From: Castanea sativa
Taxonomy: Eukaryota; Streptophyta; Magnoliopsida; Fagales; Fagaceae
Assembly (NCBI RefSeq): GCF_040712315.1
Contig: NC_134018.1
Coordinates: 4,983,501-5,047,500 of the forward strand
DNA: 64,000 nucleotides
Reading direction: 5' to 3'
Part shown: positions 24,536 to 36,829 of the stretch, one piece after another
Position numbering within the stretch: the first letter of the stretch is position 1
Layout of the letters: each line of letters starts with the position of its first letter
The notes under the pieces: generated by a model
What the model saw: the letters and a program-made list of their open reading frames with translations, nothing else
The model's database searches: none
What the model was told of the DNA's origin: nothing
Program-made: the position numbers and the translations under genes

Positions 24536-25443
24536 ATTTTATGTGCTAAAATTATTTTATAAATAAAATACTTATGGAGTGATGTGCTAAAATTATTTAT
24601 AAATTGATAAGATGTATTTATTTTATATATATATATATAACTTTCTTTTGTTCTGCTTAGTTGAATGAATGACATAGATATGTAAATGGGGTTTATTGTT
24701 GGTTCTACGTCCACTCAAAGAAGGAATTCTCAGTAACTTATACACTTGTAAGCTGGACTATACACTTGTTACTTAGCAAAGTGGAACTTAACCCACTGAA
24801 TGGAATATGTCCTTCCCGGTATACTTAGTCTCACAGGAAAATTATTAAGTACTCTGGGAGTATCATAAATGCGTACTTTCCATCTTTCACATAAATGGTG
24901 GGTTTCACCATGAATTTAATTAGTGAGACCCACCATTCATGTGATAGGAGAGAATACACATTTATGGTATTCCGAGAGTACACAATAATTTCCCAGTCTC
25001 ACATTGCTAAGAAGCGAAAATGAACTATTTTGTAAATAAATTAAGTTGTTTATAAAATAATTTACATTTCTTATGCAAAAAAATTTGTTTGTGTTCATTA
25101 ATTTAGAAAATGAGTCAATCTCAACTCTAAGTCTCTAAGTTTAAGGTCAATGATTAAATAAGCTGATTCGAAACATAATAATGTTCTTGTAAGCTTGTTC
25201 TGCGACAAGCTTGTTTAATCGAGTCTTATAATCATGACTTACTGTCGGTATAATATTAAACATAATATTTTTAACTTTTATGCATATAAATATATAATAT
25301 CTCTAAGCTGGGGAATGAATTTGATAAAAATAGGAGTAATTAAATAAGTTTCCTCTGCCAATGTCTATATATATATATATATATATATTAATATAAATAC
25401 CTTGCCAATTCCTGACCATGCTCTCGTAATCGGAATGACTTTG

Positions 25444-25707
25444 TCAGCCACGTTTTCAAAGTATTAAGGATCTTTTGGAGGACAAAAGAAACTTGAGAAA
25501 AAGAAATAGAGGCGTGAGGAGAAATAACACAGTGAGAGTTAGAGGAAGGAGTATAATGATCAATAAATTGTGAAGTCAGCCACGTTTTCAAAGTATTAAG
25601 GATCTTTTGAAGGACAAAAGAAACTTGAGAAAAAGAAATAGAGGCGTGAGGAGAAATAACACAGTGAGAGTTAGAGGAAGGAGTATAATGATCAATAAAT
25701 TGTGAAG
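25444..25707. repeat. 132-bp tandem duplication inside exon 1 of copy A
   Basis: Units 25444-25575 and 25576-25707 are almost identical (one G/A difference seen at TTTTGGAGG versus TTTTGAAGG). Each begins TCAGCCACGTTTTCAAAGTA. The length equals 44 codons and by itself would not shift the frame. Confidence 0.9.
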
Positions 25708-25716
25708 CAAATCCAT

Positions 25717-25750
25717 AGCTTTGCTACAATGAACAGAGAGAAAGATATAA

Positions 25751-25803
<53 letters not shown>

Positions 25804-27510
25804 TCCAAGGACTTGGCTACCTAACAAAAGAAAGAGGATTCAATTAACTTACTTTGGGATGAAGTACATGTAAATTGTGATGTGAGAATGATGTTGTACA
25901 TCTGAAAATGTGGCTTGAATTAATTAGCCATTATTATTTATTTCTTTTTTTAGAAACAATTAATTAGCCATTCAGTTAGCTTCAACCTAATATTTTTTTC
26001 ATTGGTGGGCGATATTAAAGTGCCGTTTTGAAATTCAATGATGAAATAAAATTTGCGGCCTACTTTGACAAATCTAGCATCTATATCTACATATTTTTTC
26101 GGCTAGATTTCTGAGTGAATGGTGAGTATTGGGCCTACTTTAGGCCCCTAGTTTTTTTTTTTAAGGTTAAAAATTTAAAATACAATCCCAGTCATTAAGA
26201 ACTGCCACATCATATAAAAAATGTCACTTCATTCTTTCATTAGCCACATAAGCAAAAATACTAATGAAAGTTAACATAATGACCAATAGTATTCATTTTT
26301 TAAATTTTAGGGACCAATGGTGTTCATTTGAAATTTCAAGGACCAAAAATACTTACTACGTAAACTTCAAGGACCAATAATGTATTTTCGTCTTTATTTT
26401 ATTGCGGAATTAATCAACTTTAACAAATTATTTTTTATGAATTTAGATTGATTTCAAGATTAATTACCAATTTACCATATAGTATAACATACACTATATG
26501 TAGTACAATGAACAACTAAGTAAATAACACAACACACCCTCAAAAAAAAAAAAAAAAAAAGTAACACAACATATGGTGACATAGAAAAACTGATGGAAAA
26601 ATTTGTGTGAGCTTAGTTACCAACCTCCAAGACCATGAATTCTTCTATGAGTGATGTTAAAATTATGTAGTTAAATGATTAAATCCATCATTTCTTAAGA
26701 ACTTAATTAAACATGGATTTTGTTCAACAATATTTTTGATAGGTTGAGAATTGGTCTCAATGGATAAAGTTTAATGAATCTTGATCGGTCAAGCTGCTTG
26801 GTGTCCAACATGCATCAAGATTACATAACTAGCAGTTCTCCTTGAGTTGAATCTTGGTCTTGTCTTAGAATTGAAAAAGACTTCAAGCACACTTCAAGAT
26901 GCACTAAGACTTTCCAATATGGATACATTTGTTCATGGTTTGCCAACCTAATACCATGGACTCAACTTACTTGATTAACTTATTTCTTTTCCATATATAA
27001 TAAAAACTAGTACACTACAACTAAAATTTATTACCTGTTCACAAATACAAGCTATAATAATAGATAAATAAAAGTTATTGCATAAATTATATTATTTTAG
27101 TTAATAAGATAGAATAATTTCTGTTTATGAACTTTTAAATTATATATAATTTTACTACAAATCAAACTATTTATATTATCATTAAGTTATAAATAATGAT
27201 TTAATCTCTTATGACTTTAATTACAAACGTACATTAAATAAAAAAAAATTACAAACCTACATTATCTAATATCAAGTTTATATAAGTATATTTTTATACA
27301 TCTATACATATAATTTATAATGTCATGTATACTTACTTGAACTTTCATAATCATGAATTTGTTCAATAATACTTTATTTTATTTGAGCTTGGCTTATTCA
27401 TAGTTGAGGGTAAAATAAGCTTGAACTTGGCTTATTTGTTAAATAAATGAACATATTTAAGTTTTTTTTTTTTCTCAAGTCAAGTTCAAACTGTCTATTC
27501 ATTTACAGCA
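25717..27510. other. Spacer between copies A and B
   Basis: Holds a (TA)n tract (about 25758-25797) and the 5' flank of copy A up to about 26520, which resembles 37800-38170. The 3' flank of copy B (about 26950-27510) resembles the 3' flank of copy A. No separate gene seen. Confidence 0.5.
26151..26400. mobile_element. Probable non-coding insertion in the copy A 5' flank
   Basis: About 240 bp (with three repeats of AGGGACCAATGG or CAAGGACCAA type) interrupt the match between the copy A flank and 38050-38110. The sequence resumes at GCGGAATTAAT on both. The presence/absence contrast argues for an insertion; the exact ends are unclear. Confidence 0.5.
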
Positions 27511-30500
27511 CTAGTCCTTCTTTGAAGTCCAAGGCCTACTGACAAAAAGTGAGTGGAAACACCATTCAAATACTTCAGGACACAAGGTTTTGACCCAAAA
27601 TCCCGCCTTCATCCAAGATGGCTCGGTCAAATACATGTCTCCACTGCAAGTGCTGTCCAAAATTGCCTTGGCACACCCTTCTGTTGTCTCAGTTGGGATC
27701 CAGTTAGCTTCAACCTAACCAGAAATCACATTAAGAAAATGAAAAATATACCTCTTTGTTTTGAGAGATTAAGAATTGAATTGTAGATAATGGCTAAGTT
27801 GGCAATAGAAATCACACATAGTAGAGGCCATTACCAATTTTTATGCTGAACAGGGTACAAAATGGTTAGCACAGTTATTGTTAGGCCTAGGTACTCATAT
27901 TGTCAGATAACCATCCAGTCGGACCCCAAACAACTATCAAGTCTTAAGTTCAAAAATTTGAGGTTGACTATAGATTCTCCACAGATCAATTATGGTCAAA
28001 ATTGAACAGTGTAATTTGTGTTATGAAATAGGTATATTCGCAAAACAAAATCAAGTTCACCAACAATCCTTTGATGGATTGGCATATGTTAATGATATAA
28101 GCAAAAGATTATCTTGCACATCCACATGGGAGCTGGAAATATTTTTAAAAAATTTTAACACAAGCTTTGGTTCGATTGGTACTGATAGGCTATAAAGAAG
28201 GGCTCATTTTTGTCAAACACAGGTGAAAAATAGAAATTAGGCATCATTATGTTTTGATGTTCTTCCAAAACTTTCCCCCTCTCCTCCATGGACTCTAGCC
28301 ATATACCAATAGCTGATGCTTTTTGGAAAGAACAAATTTTCAAAGATCTTAGAAACCTCTTGGTATGGATTAAACACCTCAATGCCTATAATATAAATGC
28401 AACAAAAAATGGTAGGGTAAACACTTAGCTAAGTTAGATAGTTAACAATATACTTTTTCTAAAGCCTACCTCTGAAAATAATTCGCCTTGTGTCATTTCT
28501 GACTCTACCATTCCAGGAGTTACAATTGTAATTCCAATATCCTGTCCAAATTCAGTTCTCAATGTCTCAAAGAAGGATATCAGGGCTGCCTTGCTTGCCT
28601 GAAGCCATCACAGATTTCACAAGCAATTAGTGAGAAGGAACATATGGGAGTAACACAAATCACGAGGTTTCTTACATTGTAGAAGCTCAATCTTGGAGTA
28701 CCTAACCATGCTGCAGCTGAAGCAATTACAACAATCTTCCCTTTGCTTTTTCTTAAGTGTGGAACTGCACAATGGGTGCTATACACTGAACCCCAAAAAT
28801 TTATGTCCTTAAAAACATAAATTTAGAGTAAGTTAGGGCGAGTATGCAACCTAAAACTCAGACAAAATATAGTTTAAAATTTTTAATTTTAAGGTTTGCA
28901 ATTTTGTTGCAAAGTTTTTGTGTATTTGGGGGTGAATAGTCTGAAGGATTTGAATTGAACCACAATACCTATTTCACTTTGACAAACATGTAAATATTGG
29001 AATATGATTCTCTAAATTTTGCTTAAAAAATGGAGAAAGTTTATTTGGTTTTTTGTTTTTTAGATCTATAGGTTAATTGCAAAGATTCCTAATACAGTTA
29101 ACAGTAGGCCTAGACATGCATTAATTTTCAATATTTTGGTGTTTCTGTATGGTTAACAATTGACATTATCTAAAACACAATAGCTATCACTATTCATTCT
29201 TAAATTCTAATAACAATCACTGTTAAGAAAGTAGGATAGAGATTCAATCATACATGCTGGTTTTATTACCATAACTGAAGCAATATCAGAGAATTGGGTG
29301 AACTCTTCAAACAAGCGTACTTGTACTACCCCAGCATTGTTAACCAAATGATCCACTGTTCCAAAAAATAAACCACACCAACCATAGCACGAGTTACAAT
29401 TTTATTTATTTTTTCACAAAAAGCTATAGAAAATGAAAAGATATCGATCGCACAATATTTTTTATTGATAAGTTAATTATATACAAATGTACTCAATAGG
29501 TCTTGAATTCATGATATAATCTTTTACAAAAAATAAGACACTTACATCGTCCAAAATAGTTCACTATCTCATCAACAAACTGCTTACATTCTTCAACCTT
29601 GGAAACATCTGCACGAACCACAACAACATCTGGTGACCCTAGCTTACGGGCTTTATCTGCCACTGCTCGAAGACAATCTTCTCTTCTAGCAACAAGGGCT
29701 AAACGAGCTCCTCTCTTTGCATACTCATAAGCAACATACTTCAAACCCACAAAATTAATGTCACATTACTATCAATCTATATATTAACAAAGGCACAACT
29801 AGAAAATTTTCACTAGGGCCAAGTCCATGTAGTGCTACGAGAATTGTTTGTATTAATTATTTGTAAAACCGTTCATAGTCAAGAGACAAGGCACTAGAAA
29901 TGTGTTAAATTAATAAATTGATGGGTTTTTAAATTTTTTTTTTAACAGGGATATCTAGACCTCTTCGAGTATCTGACTATTCTCTTGGCTGTATGTAGTT
30001 AAAAAAAAAATTATAAGCTTAAAATTTTCACATGATATTGTGATTGAAGTAACTTCACTCTTACATGATTCCACCATTGAGTCATTGACATCGCTTTATT
30101 TTGTTAGTAGTAATCAATGTTAAATTAAGTACCGATTCTCCCAAAATCTAAAATTATTGAGATATGATAAATTTAATCATTTAACCATAAATTCCATTAT
30201 TTTCCCTCACTTGTGGGCCAAAACTACATTTTTAATAGATGGGGTCTAACAAGTGAGATTTTAAAAGGGAGATAGAGCAGAGGAGACATAGACTGCTCTG
30301 ATACCATGTTAAATCTTCCATTCTTCCAAAAGCTTAAGATATTGAGACATAGTAAATTTAGTCATTTAACTACACAATTATAACAATCAAAACATGTCAT
30401 TTTGTGTCAAATTTTATTGAAAACTATTATAACGTATGTGCGATGTACGACTTAATTGAAAATTATATATAAATAAATTAAAATTATATTAATAATTAGT

Positions 30501-30922
30501 GAATCGAATAATAGAAAACACATTAATTTTGTGAAGTATAGTAGTTAAATTTATTGAGCTACTTCATCCAAGCAAGGTATGTAATGTGTAAATTTTATAC
30601 TATCAAAATGCAAAATTATGATATATAATCAAAGTAATTAAACTAAATATTAATTTATTTTAAATTGCTAGAAAATTTTTATTTGAAATAGAATTTAGTA
30701 AATTATTTGTATGACTAAATATACATATAAAATAATTACCTCACCAATTCCTGAAGAAGCTCCAGTAATGAGTATGACTTTACCAGCCACATATTCTCTA
30801 TATATGGATCTTTTTAAGGACCAAAGAAACTTGAGAAAAAGAAATGGTAGCATGAAGAGAAGTAATACGGTGAGAGTTATAGGAAGGAGTACAATATTCA
30901 AGAATTTGTGAAGCAAATCCAT
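27511..30922 (-). CDS. 11-beta-hydroxysteroid dehydrogenase-like (steroleosin type), copy B
   Basis: Exons: 30922-30740, 29738-29546, 29355-29270, 28807-28676, 28598-28470 and 27714-27511. All are GT-AG and total 927 nt (308 aa), with no stop. This is a classical NADP-dependent short-chain dehydrogenase. An N-terminal hydrophobic anchor covers about residues 1-36, as in HSD/steroleosins of oil bodies and the ER. TGASSGIG (53-60) binds the cofactor and NNAG is at 131-134. The catalytic triad is Ser184, Tyr197 and Lys201, with the expected 13-residue Ser-Tyr spacing; the Tyr and Lys codons lie in different exons (FYN | ASK). The end is YLTEPSW then TSKKD. Plant relatives oxidise or reduce sterol-like substrates, but the substrate here is unknown. 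It is one of four tandem copies in the same orientation. Intron 1 carries the 268-bp retroelement at 30118-30385. Confidence 0.88.
30118..30385 (-). mobile_element. Miniature LTR retroelement (TRIM/SMART-like), 268 bp
   Basis: Two direct terminal repeats of 79 bp (30118-30196 and 30307-30385) are about 70% alike by eye. Both have TG...CA ends on the minus strand. Immediately after the minus-strand 5' repeat comes TGGTATCAGAGC (30306-30295), a perfect 12-base match to the usual initiator-Met tRNA primer-binding site. A purine-rich tract (GTGAGGGAAAATAA) precedes the other repeat. A 5-bp target duplication ATCAA flanks the whole (30113-30117 and 30386-30390). The internal part is 110 bp and non-coding. 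It lies in intron 1 of copy B, in the same orientation as the gene. Confidence 0.85.
30295..30306 (-). other. Primer-binding site of the miniature element
   Basis: TGGTATCAGAGC on the minus strand, directly next to the end of the 79-bp repeat. Complementary to initiator-Met tRNA as in most plant Copia and TRIM elements. Confidence 0.85.
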
Positions 30923-31989
30923 AGCTTTGCTTCAATGAACAGAGAGAAAGAGAGAGATATTAAAAACTCCAAGGAACTGGGTACCTAATAACAAAACAAA
31001 GAGGATTCAACTGGATAACGGTCATTATCATTTGGATAAGATTTTGGTATTTCTAGGTTTTAAAACTCTGGAAATGATCACTAATTTTTGTCAATTTAGC
31101 GAAGAGGTGGCTTTACGCACGTTACTTTGGGATCTCACACGAAGGACTTGAGATAAGGTACATGTAAATGTGATGTGAGAGTGATGTTGTATATGTGAAG
31201 ATGTGGCTTCAATTAAACCATTAACTCGGTTAGCTTGAGCCTAGTATTTGTTTTTGGCTGGAAATATTCAAGTAGGGACAAAGTTTGTTTTTAAAATGAT
31301 TTGGACTATGGAAGATTTTTTTTTAACAAGTTATAAGACCATCCATATGTATTATTTAAATAAGTTACATGATTAATTAAAAAAATTATGTAACTAAAAG
31401 CAATGCCAACTTAATTACTAGTCAGTTAAGCGATCGCCTAAGAATCCAGGTGGAATTAGGCCCCCAAATATTAAACAATAAGTATATCTCTTTATATGTG
31501 AGTATTAATAAAGACTCAAATATTAGCCGACATGTAAAAATTATTATCAAAGAAAATGAAGAGAGATGTTAGAGATATTACAAATTTTGATATGTCACCA
31601 TTCACAAAAAAGTAATTTTGACATTCATTTATTATATGATTGAAATGTCACCAACCATATTTGTGACATTAGTTTTGTAAGCATTTTGTAGTAAAAATTG
31701 TAGTAAATTAACATTTTCAAAAAAAAAAAAATGATAAAAAATATTTTCGTTGGATGTGCTACTCTCCGTTTGTTTTCTCCATGGAGTTTTAGAGTGTAAA
31801 AGTTCTTAATCTCCCAGAAGCTAAAATACACACACACTACTCTCAACAAAAAATATTGAAATCAAAGACAAAAAAAAAATCAATCTCAAACCTTAATTTT
31901 AAAATTTTTTTTTTGGGTGCAAATTACTGAAAATTTTGTCACTCTCCACTCAAAGCATATAATAGAGTTTTTATTTTTAATTTTAAAGG

Positions 31990-32900
31990 TTGTCTATAGC
32001 TGCTGCACTTCCAAACTTCTTCTCTGTTAAGCTTGAGTTCTGTCTGTTAAGTCCTTGTTTTTGTTGGCTTATTTGCATGCCAAATTTATTTGTATTTTCG
32101 TCTCAATTTTCATGTATTTTGGGTTAATTTGTAATTGGGTAGAAGTACTTAAGCCCTGACCACTATTGCTTTGAAGAGAAGGTTGCACTAATGAGATAGA
32201 GTGTAGCCCGTGAGATGGACGCATGGTAGAAAAAGGAACAACCTTTTTCAGTGCAGCTAATGAGCAACTCGCGACCAAGTCACGCCCGTGAGTTGCTTGA
32301 GAATAAGGTCTAATCTTGCATCCTTATCCTTTAGCTAGTTCAATTCCAATTAACTCTACCCCATTCCAATTAGCAAGAGCTGGTGAGAAAATCCCTAGAG
32401 ATCTTTGAGAGTTTGTTAGAGCATTATTGAGTTCATCCATTTGAGAGAGAGAACCTATGTTCCCTCTGTGAATCTTTACCATTCTTTATTCTCTTTCTCA
32501 CTTACCATTTCCAAGCCATGAGAGTAGATTTTCCAAACACTTCATGTTACCTTTCATTGATCTTTGGTTGAGCGGTTGGTGTTGGGAATCATTGGAGAGC
32601 AATACCACAAATCCAAGAGAACTAGGTGGCTTACTACTGGCCACTCAGCATGCGTACTCCGAAGACAAGGTGAAGAAACAGCTCAGCAAATTCAGTTGCA
32701 AAGAAGAGCATGGAGGGCTCGAGTTCTAGGCTAGCTTTAGGCTTGAAAGATCTATTGTAAATCTGTATTGCAACTACTCACTAGTGGAGGTTTGGCAGTG
32801 ATGCCAGAGAGATTTTGACCCCAGGGACTTCAATTTTTATTTTCAAAAACACATTCGATGTTTTCTTGTAGTTTGCATTTCTTTACCTCTACATTATTAA
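31990..32900 (+). repeat. Unclassified non-coding block, present in both duplicated units
   Basis: Contains AGCTGCTGCACTTCC, GTGCAGCTAATGAGCAACTC, TTGAGCGGTTGGTGTTGGGA and CACTAGTGGAGGTTTGG. It recurs at about 43300-44180 as part of the segmental duplication. A 61-codon frame (32544-32729) loses its ATG in the second copy, so it is not treated as a gene. The texture resembles a retroelement LTR or leader, but I could not find ends or a target duplication. Confidence 0.4.
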
Positions 32901-33167
32901 GTTTGTTGTGTAAAGACCCCATTTTGCAACTTATATTTAACCTCATTTCATCACAACAATCATTTCACATCTTAGGGGTAAAACTAATATTTTGACTGTT
33001 TGATTTCTAATTGTATTGCATGAAATAAATCTTGAAGTCATAATAACTAAAATCAAAGGTCATGAGCCTTAATCGGACAATTTGATTGAAAGATAGCATT
33101 AAATCAAGTGTTAACGGTTAATGTGCACTTGGATGAATTAAGTTCCGACTACACATGATTATGAATC

Positions 33168-33316
33168 CTTTTTTTTTTTTTAATACAAGATAGAAATTTT
33201 ATTTTAGTCTAATCTAAGTGTATATGTGTGTGAAACTCCCTCTTGGAGACTTGAATCCCGACCCTTACCTCCACACCCCACAAACACTTATATTTGTGAA
33301 GTGACCACCGCACCAA
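33168..33316 (-). mobile_element. SINE, copy 3
   Basis: The reverse complement carries the SINE body (TAGATTAGACTAAAATAAAA, GGGATTCAAGTCTCC) and head. Flanks GATTATGAATCCTT and GATAATGAACCCTT look like a slightly diverged target duplication. It is shared with 44488-44633, so it predates the segmental duplication. Confidence 0.75.
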
Positions 33317-33493
33317 GATGCGTGATAATGAACCCTTAATTTTAATTGTTTTAATTTCAGTCCAAATTAAATATAATAATGTCTTGTAACACTATTGATC
33401 GAGGATATAATTTATCATGGAATTGCATACATATAATTCAATCCTAGAACAAAGTATTAGTTAATTACTAAACTTTGGATTTAACTAATATTA

Positions 33494-33726
33494 GGGTCCG
33501 TTTGGATATAGTTAAAAACTGAAAACTGAAAACACTGTAGTAAAATAATTTTTAAATGTGTGAATAGTACCATGAGACCTATTTTTAATGAAAAAGTTGC
33601 TGAAAAGTGATGTTCATGGGTCCCGTGAACAGTGCATAAATGCACTTTTTACGGGAAAAGTCAACATTCACAGCTAAAAAAAAGAAAAAAAAAAAGCGAC
33701 GCAGGAAATGCGGAAACACTGCACCT
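33494..33726. mobile_element. MITE present only in unit C (hAT-like)
   Basis: 233 bp starting GGGTCCGTTTGGATA and ending AACACTGCACCT. It is flanked by an 8-bp direct repeat TAATATTA (33486-33493 and 33727-33734). Unit D (about 44790) has one uninterrupted TTAATATTAATATTA there, which is the empty site. The interior has the GGGTCCCGTGAACAGTG motif common in plant MITEs of this type. The 8-bp duplication suggests hAT; the class is tentative. Confidence 0.75.
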
Positions 33727-33962
33727 TAATATTAATTTATTTAATTGAATTAATTGAGAGTTAATTGGCTAAACTTAAGGGCCAAGGAATGTTTGAAATG
33801 GTATAAATTGCCCCTTCTTCTATCAAAGTAGTGAAAGATTCATTAAGCTATGAAATATTACCCTTTTCAAGGTAAGAGAAGACGTCCACTTAGAGCAAAG
33901 CTAGCTTGCAACGCAACCAAGGCAAGAGCGTGAAGTAGCTTTTCCCTAACCCAAGGTTCTGG

Positions 33963-36829
33963 CTAGGAGTCCTTCTTTGAAGTCTGAGGCATGTTGTTGA
34001 GAATAATTGAGCGTAAGCACCATTCAAATACTTCAGGGCACAATATTTTGATCCAAAATGTAGCCTTCACCCAAGATGGCTCAGTCAAGTACATGTCTCC
34101 ACTGCAGGTGCTATCCAAAATCGCCTTAGCACACCCTTTTGTTGTCTCAACTGGCATCCAGTTAAGTTGAGCCTAACCAAGCATCACATTAAGAAAATGA
34201 AAAAAGATCCTTCTTAGTTTTAAGAGAATAAGAATAGAAGTGTACATACTACATAATAGATAAGTTGGGAAGTAGAAATTACAAATAGTAGAGGTCATTA
34301 CAAGTTTTTCTGCTTAATAGGGTACAGAAAGGTTAGCACAATAGTTGTTAGGCCTAGGTGCTCAATTTGGGGTGACAATTTTTATCCATACTCAATAACC
34401 CACCCATACGCCTCCAAACAATAATGACAAATTAAGTGTTTTAAATGGAGACATTCATTATTCAAATCATTTTTCCCCATTTGTATCTACCGATTTAAAA
34501 GAAAAGAAAAGACATAGGTCAAAATCGAGTTGTGTACTTTGTCTATTTAAAGAGGTACAATTCTAAAGAATAAGATTTTCTAGCTAGCACATCCACATGG
34601 TAGTTGGAAGTTTTTTATAAGTTCCAACAAGCTTTGGTTCTATTGGTACTGACTCGCAATAAAGGAGAGCTTTTTTTCCCCCTCCCCCGCAATTAACCTT
34701 ATCCAAAACAAGTTGTTATTGAGGAAAACTTGTTTCTTAGGGAAATTTTGCCATACTATTACCTAACTTGTTTCCTGGGGAAAGTTTTCCATACCATTAC
34801 AATTTTTAAAAGATTTCAAGCCCTCTTGGTATGGGTTAAACATCTCAAGGCCTCTAATATCACTGCAACATACATTGGTAGGGTAAAGGATGAACTAAGT
34901 TTGATAATTCACATTTCTAAAGCCTACCTCTGGTAGAAATTCTTGTGTCATTTCTGACTCAATCGCTCCCAGAGTCACAATTGTAATTCCAATATCCTGT
35001 CCAAATTCAGTCCTCAATGTCTCAAAAAAGGATACTTGGGCTGCTTTGCTTGCCTGAAACCATCACAGATTTACAAGCAATTGATGAGAAAGAAAATGTG
35101 GGAGTAACACATATGAGGAGGTTTCTTACATTGTAGAAGCTCAATCCCGGAGTAGTAGCCCATTGTGCAGCTGAAGCAATTACAACAATCTTCCCTTTGC
35201 TTTTTCTCAAGTGTGGAACTGCATAATGGGTGCTATGCACTGATCCCCAGAAATTTATATCCTAAAAATTATAAAGTTGGAGGTAGTTAATGGGTGCAGA
35301 CAATATGTTGTTTTGCTAATCTATCATATGAGAGAAATTTTAAACTCCGCATTTTGTTGCCAAGATTTTGTGTTTTTGGATGTGAATAGCCAGTGAGATT
35401 TGAATTGAACCCCAATGCCGATTTTATTTTGATAAACATGTTAGCACCAGTCACTTGGCCTATAAATGCAATAAGAATTTACCTTATGGTGTATTTTGAA
35501 GTTACCTCAAGGGACATTATCTAATAAACAATAGCTACAACTTTGTTTTAAATTCGAATTACAATTACTATCACAAGCTAGTTACAAAAGTAGGACAAGA
35601 ATGCAATCATGGATGCTGGTTTTATTACCATAACTGAAGCAATATCAGAGAAATGGGTGAAATCTTCAAACAAGCGCAATTGTAATGCTACTCCAGCGTT
35701 GTTCACCAAATGATCCACTGTTCAAAAAATCCCACCAACCATAACACGAGTTACAATTTTTCCACCACCAAAGCCATAGAAAAATCAAAGTACATTACAC
35801 AATTTTCTTTATTAATAAGTTACACACAGAGTTGGTAGGTCTTAAACTTAGATCTTATCATCTACCTTACTTTTACAAGGAAAGCACATGTCATTTGAGT
35901 TAGAAAACTATTGTTGAAATAATATGGGTAAAAACTCTTTCACAAAGTACTGTATTGTGTTAAACACACTGAAAAAAACACCACCCAAAACATATTTATC
36001 ACATACTTACAACGTCCAAAGTGGTTCACTGTCTCATTAACAAACCGCTCACATTCTTCAATCTTGGAAACATCTGCACGTACCACAATGACCTCTGGGG
36101 ATCCTAGCTTGCGAGCTTTATCAGCGACTGCCTGAAGACGGTCCTCCCTTCTTGCAACAAGGGCTAAACGAGCACCTCTCTTGGCATACTCATAAGCAAC
36201 ATGCTTCAATTCCCAAAGTTAATATGTCATATTAAGAATCTAAGTATAAAGGAACTAGATATCTCAATCTATATATTAATATGTAAAATAAATGTGATAA
36301 TGAATGTAATTGTTGCTAAATCAATAGAGTAATATACCATCTTAACCGCTATGAAAGATTAAAGCTTGGTGTTTATACTTTATACACTTATTCTCAATTG
36401 ATTAATTGAAAGGAAATAGAAGTTTTATTAATTTTAAAAGAGTTTGAAAAGTTAAAAAAAAAAAACAATAAAAAAAGTTTGAAATTTAAAAAAAAAAAAA
36501 TTATAACTTAAAGAAACAAAAATATATGACAAAAATCATCTCCAAGGTTGGGTAAAAACGTGGATAAAAATAGGAAGGATTAGAAAACCCTTTCCTTTGG
36601 CCTCTGCCACTATTTATAATGATAAATGAGGGGGATTGATAAAAACCTCGCCAATTCCTGAAGATGCTCCAGTGATAAGTATGACTTTGCCAGACACATT
36701 TTCACTGTATACATATCTTTTTAAGGACCAAAGAAACTTGAGAATAAGAAATGGTGGCATGAAGAAGAGTAACACGATGAGAGTTATGGGAAGGAGTACA
36801 ATGTTCAAGAACTTGTGAAGCAAATCCAT
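33963..36829 (-). CDS. 11-beta-hydroxysteroid dehydrogenase-like (steroleosin type), copy C
   Basis: Exons: 36829-36647, 36203-36011, 35717-35629, 35261-35130, 35053-34928 and 34172-33963. They total 933 nt (310 aa), with GT-AG borders and no stop. It has the same architecture as copy B: N-terminal hydrophobic anchor with MPPF, TGASSGIG (53-60), NNAG (131-134) and catalytic Ser185, Tyr198 and Lys202. Exon 3 has one more codon than B and exon 5 one fewer. The usual TPG after the active site is TLG here, next to the substrate-binding loop, so specificity may differ. The C-terminus (NNMPQTSKKDS) differs from B and is shared with D. It is the intact partner of damaged copy D in the segmental duplication. 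Confidence 0.87.

Larger units (their letters stand above)
21867..25716 (-). pseudogene. HSD-type short-chain dehydrogenase, copy A (broken)
   Basis: Exon-like blocks on the minus strand: exon 1 25716-25401, exon 3 23820-23735, exon 4 23240-23109, exon 5 23031-22903 and exon 6 22070-21867. Exon 1 holds a 132-bp tandem duplication plus one extra base near KRSLIL that shifts the frame and gives an early stop. Its NADP-binding motif reads TRAWSGIG instead of TGASSGIG. I find no exon 2 (the AYEYAKRGARLAL block). Exon 3 has NNAR in place of the structural NNAG. Exons 4-6 remain open and keep the catalytic Ser, Tyr and Lys (VIASPAAW, FYN then ASK). Downstream selection may therefore have lapsed only recently, or a partial transcript persists. 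Full enzyme activity is very unlikely. Confidence 0.85.

Noticed and set aside
32544..32729. 61-codon frame on the + strand in unit C
   Set aside because: The ATG is lost in the duplicate copy (reads ATATTACC near 43858), the composition is ordinary and no domain is seen; it lies in a repeat block.
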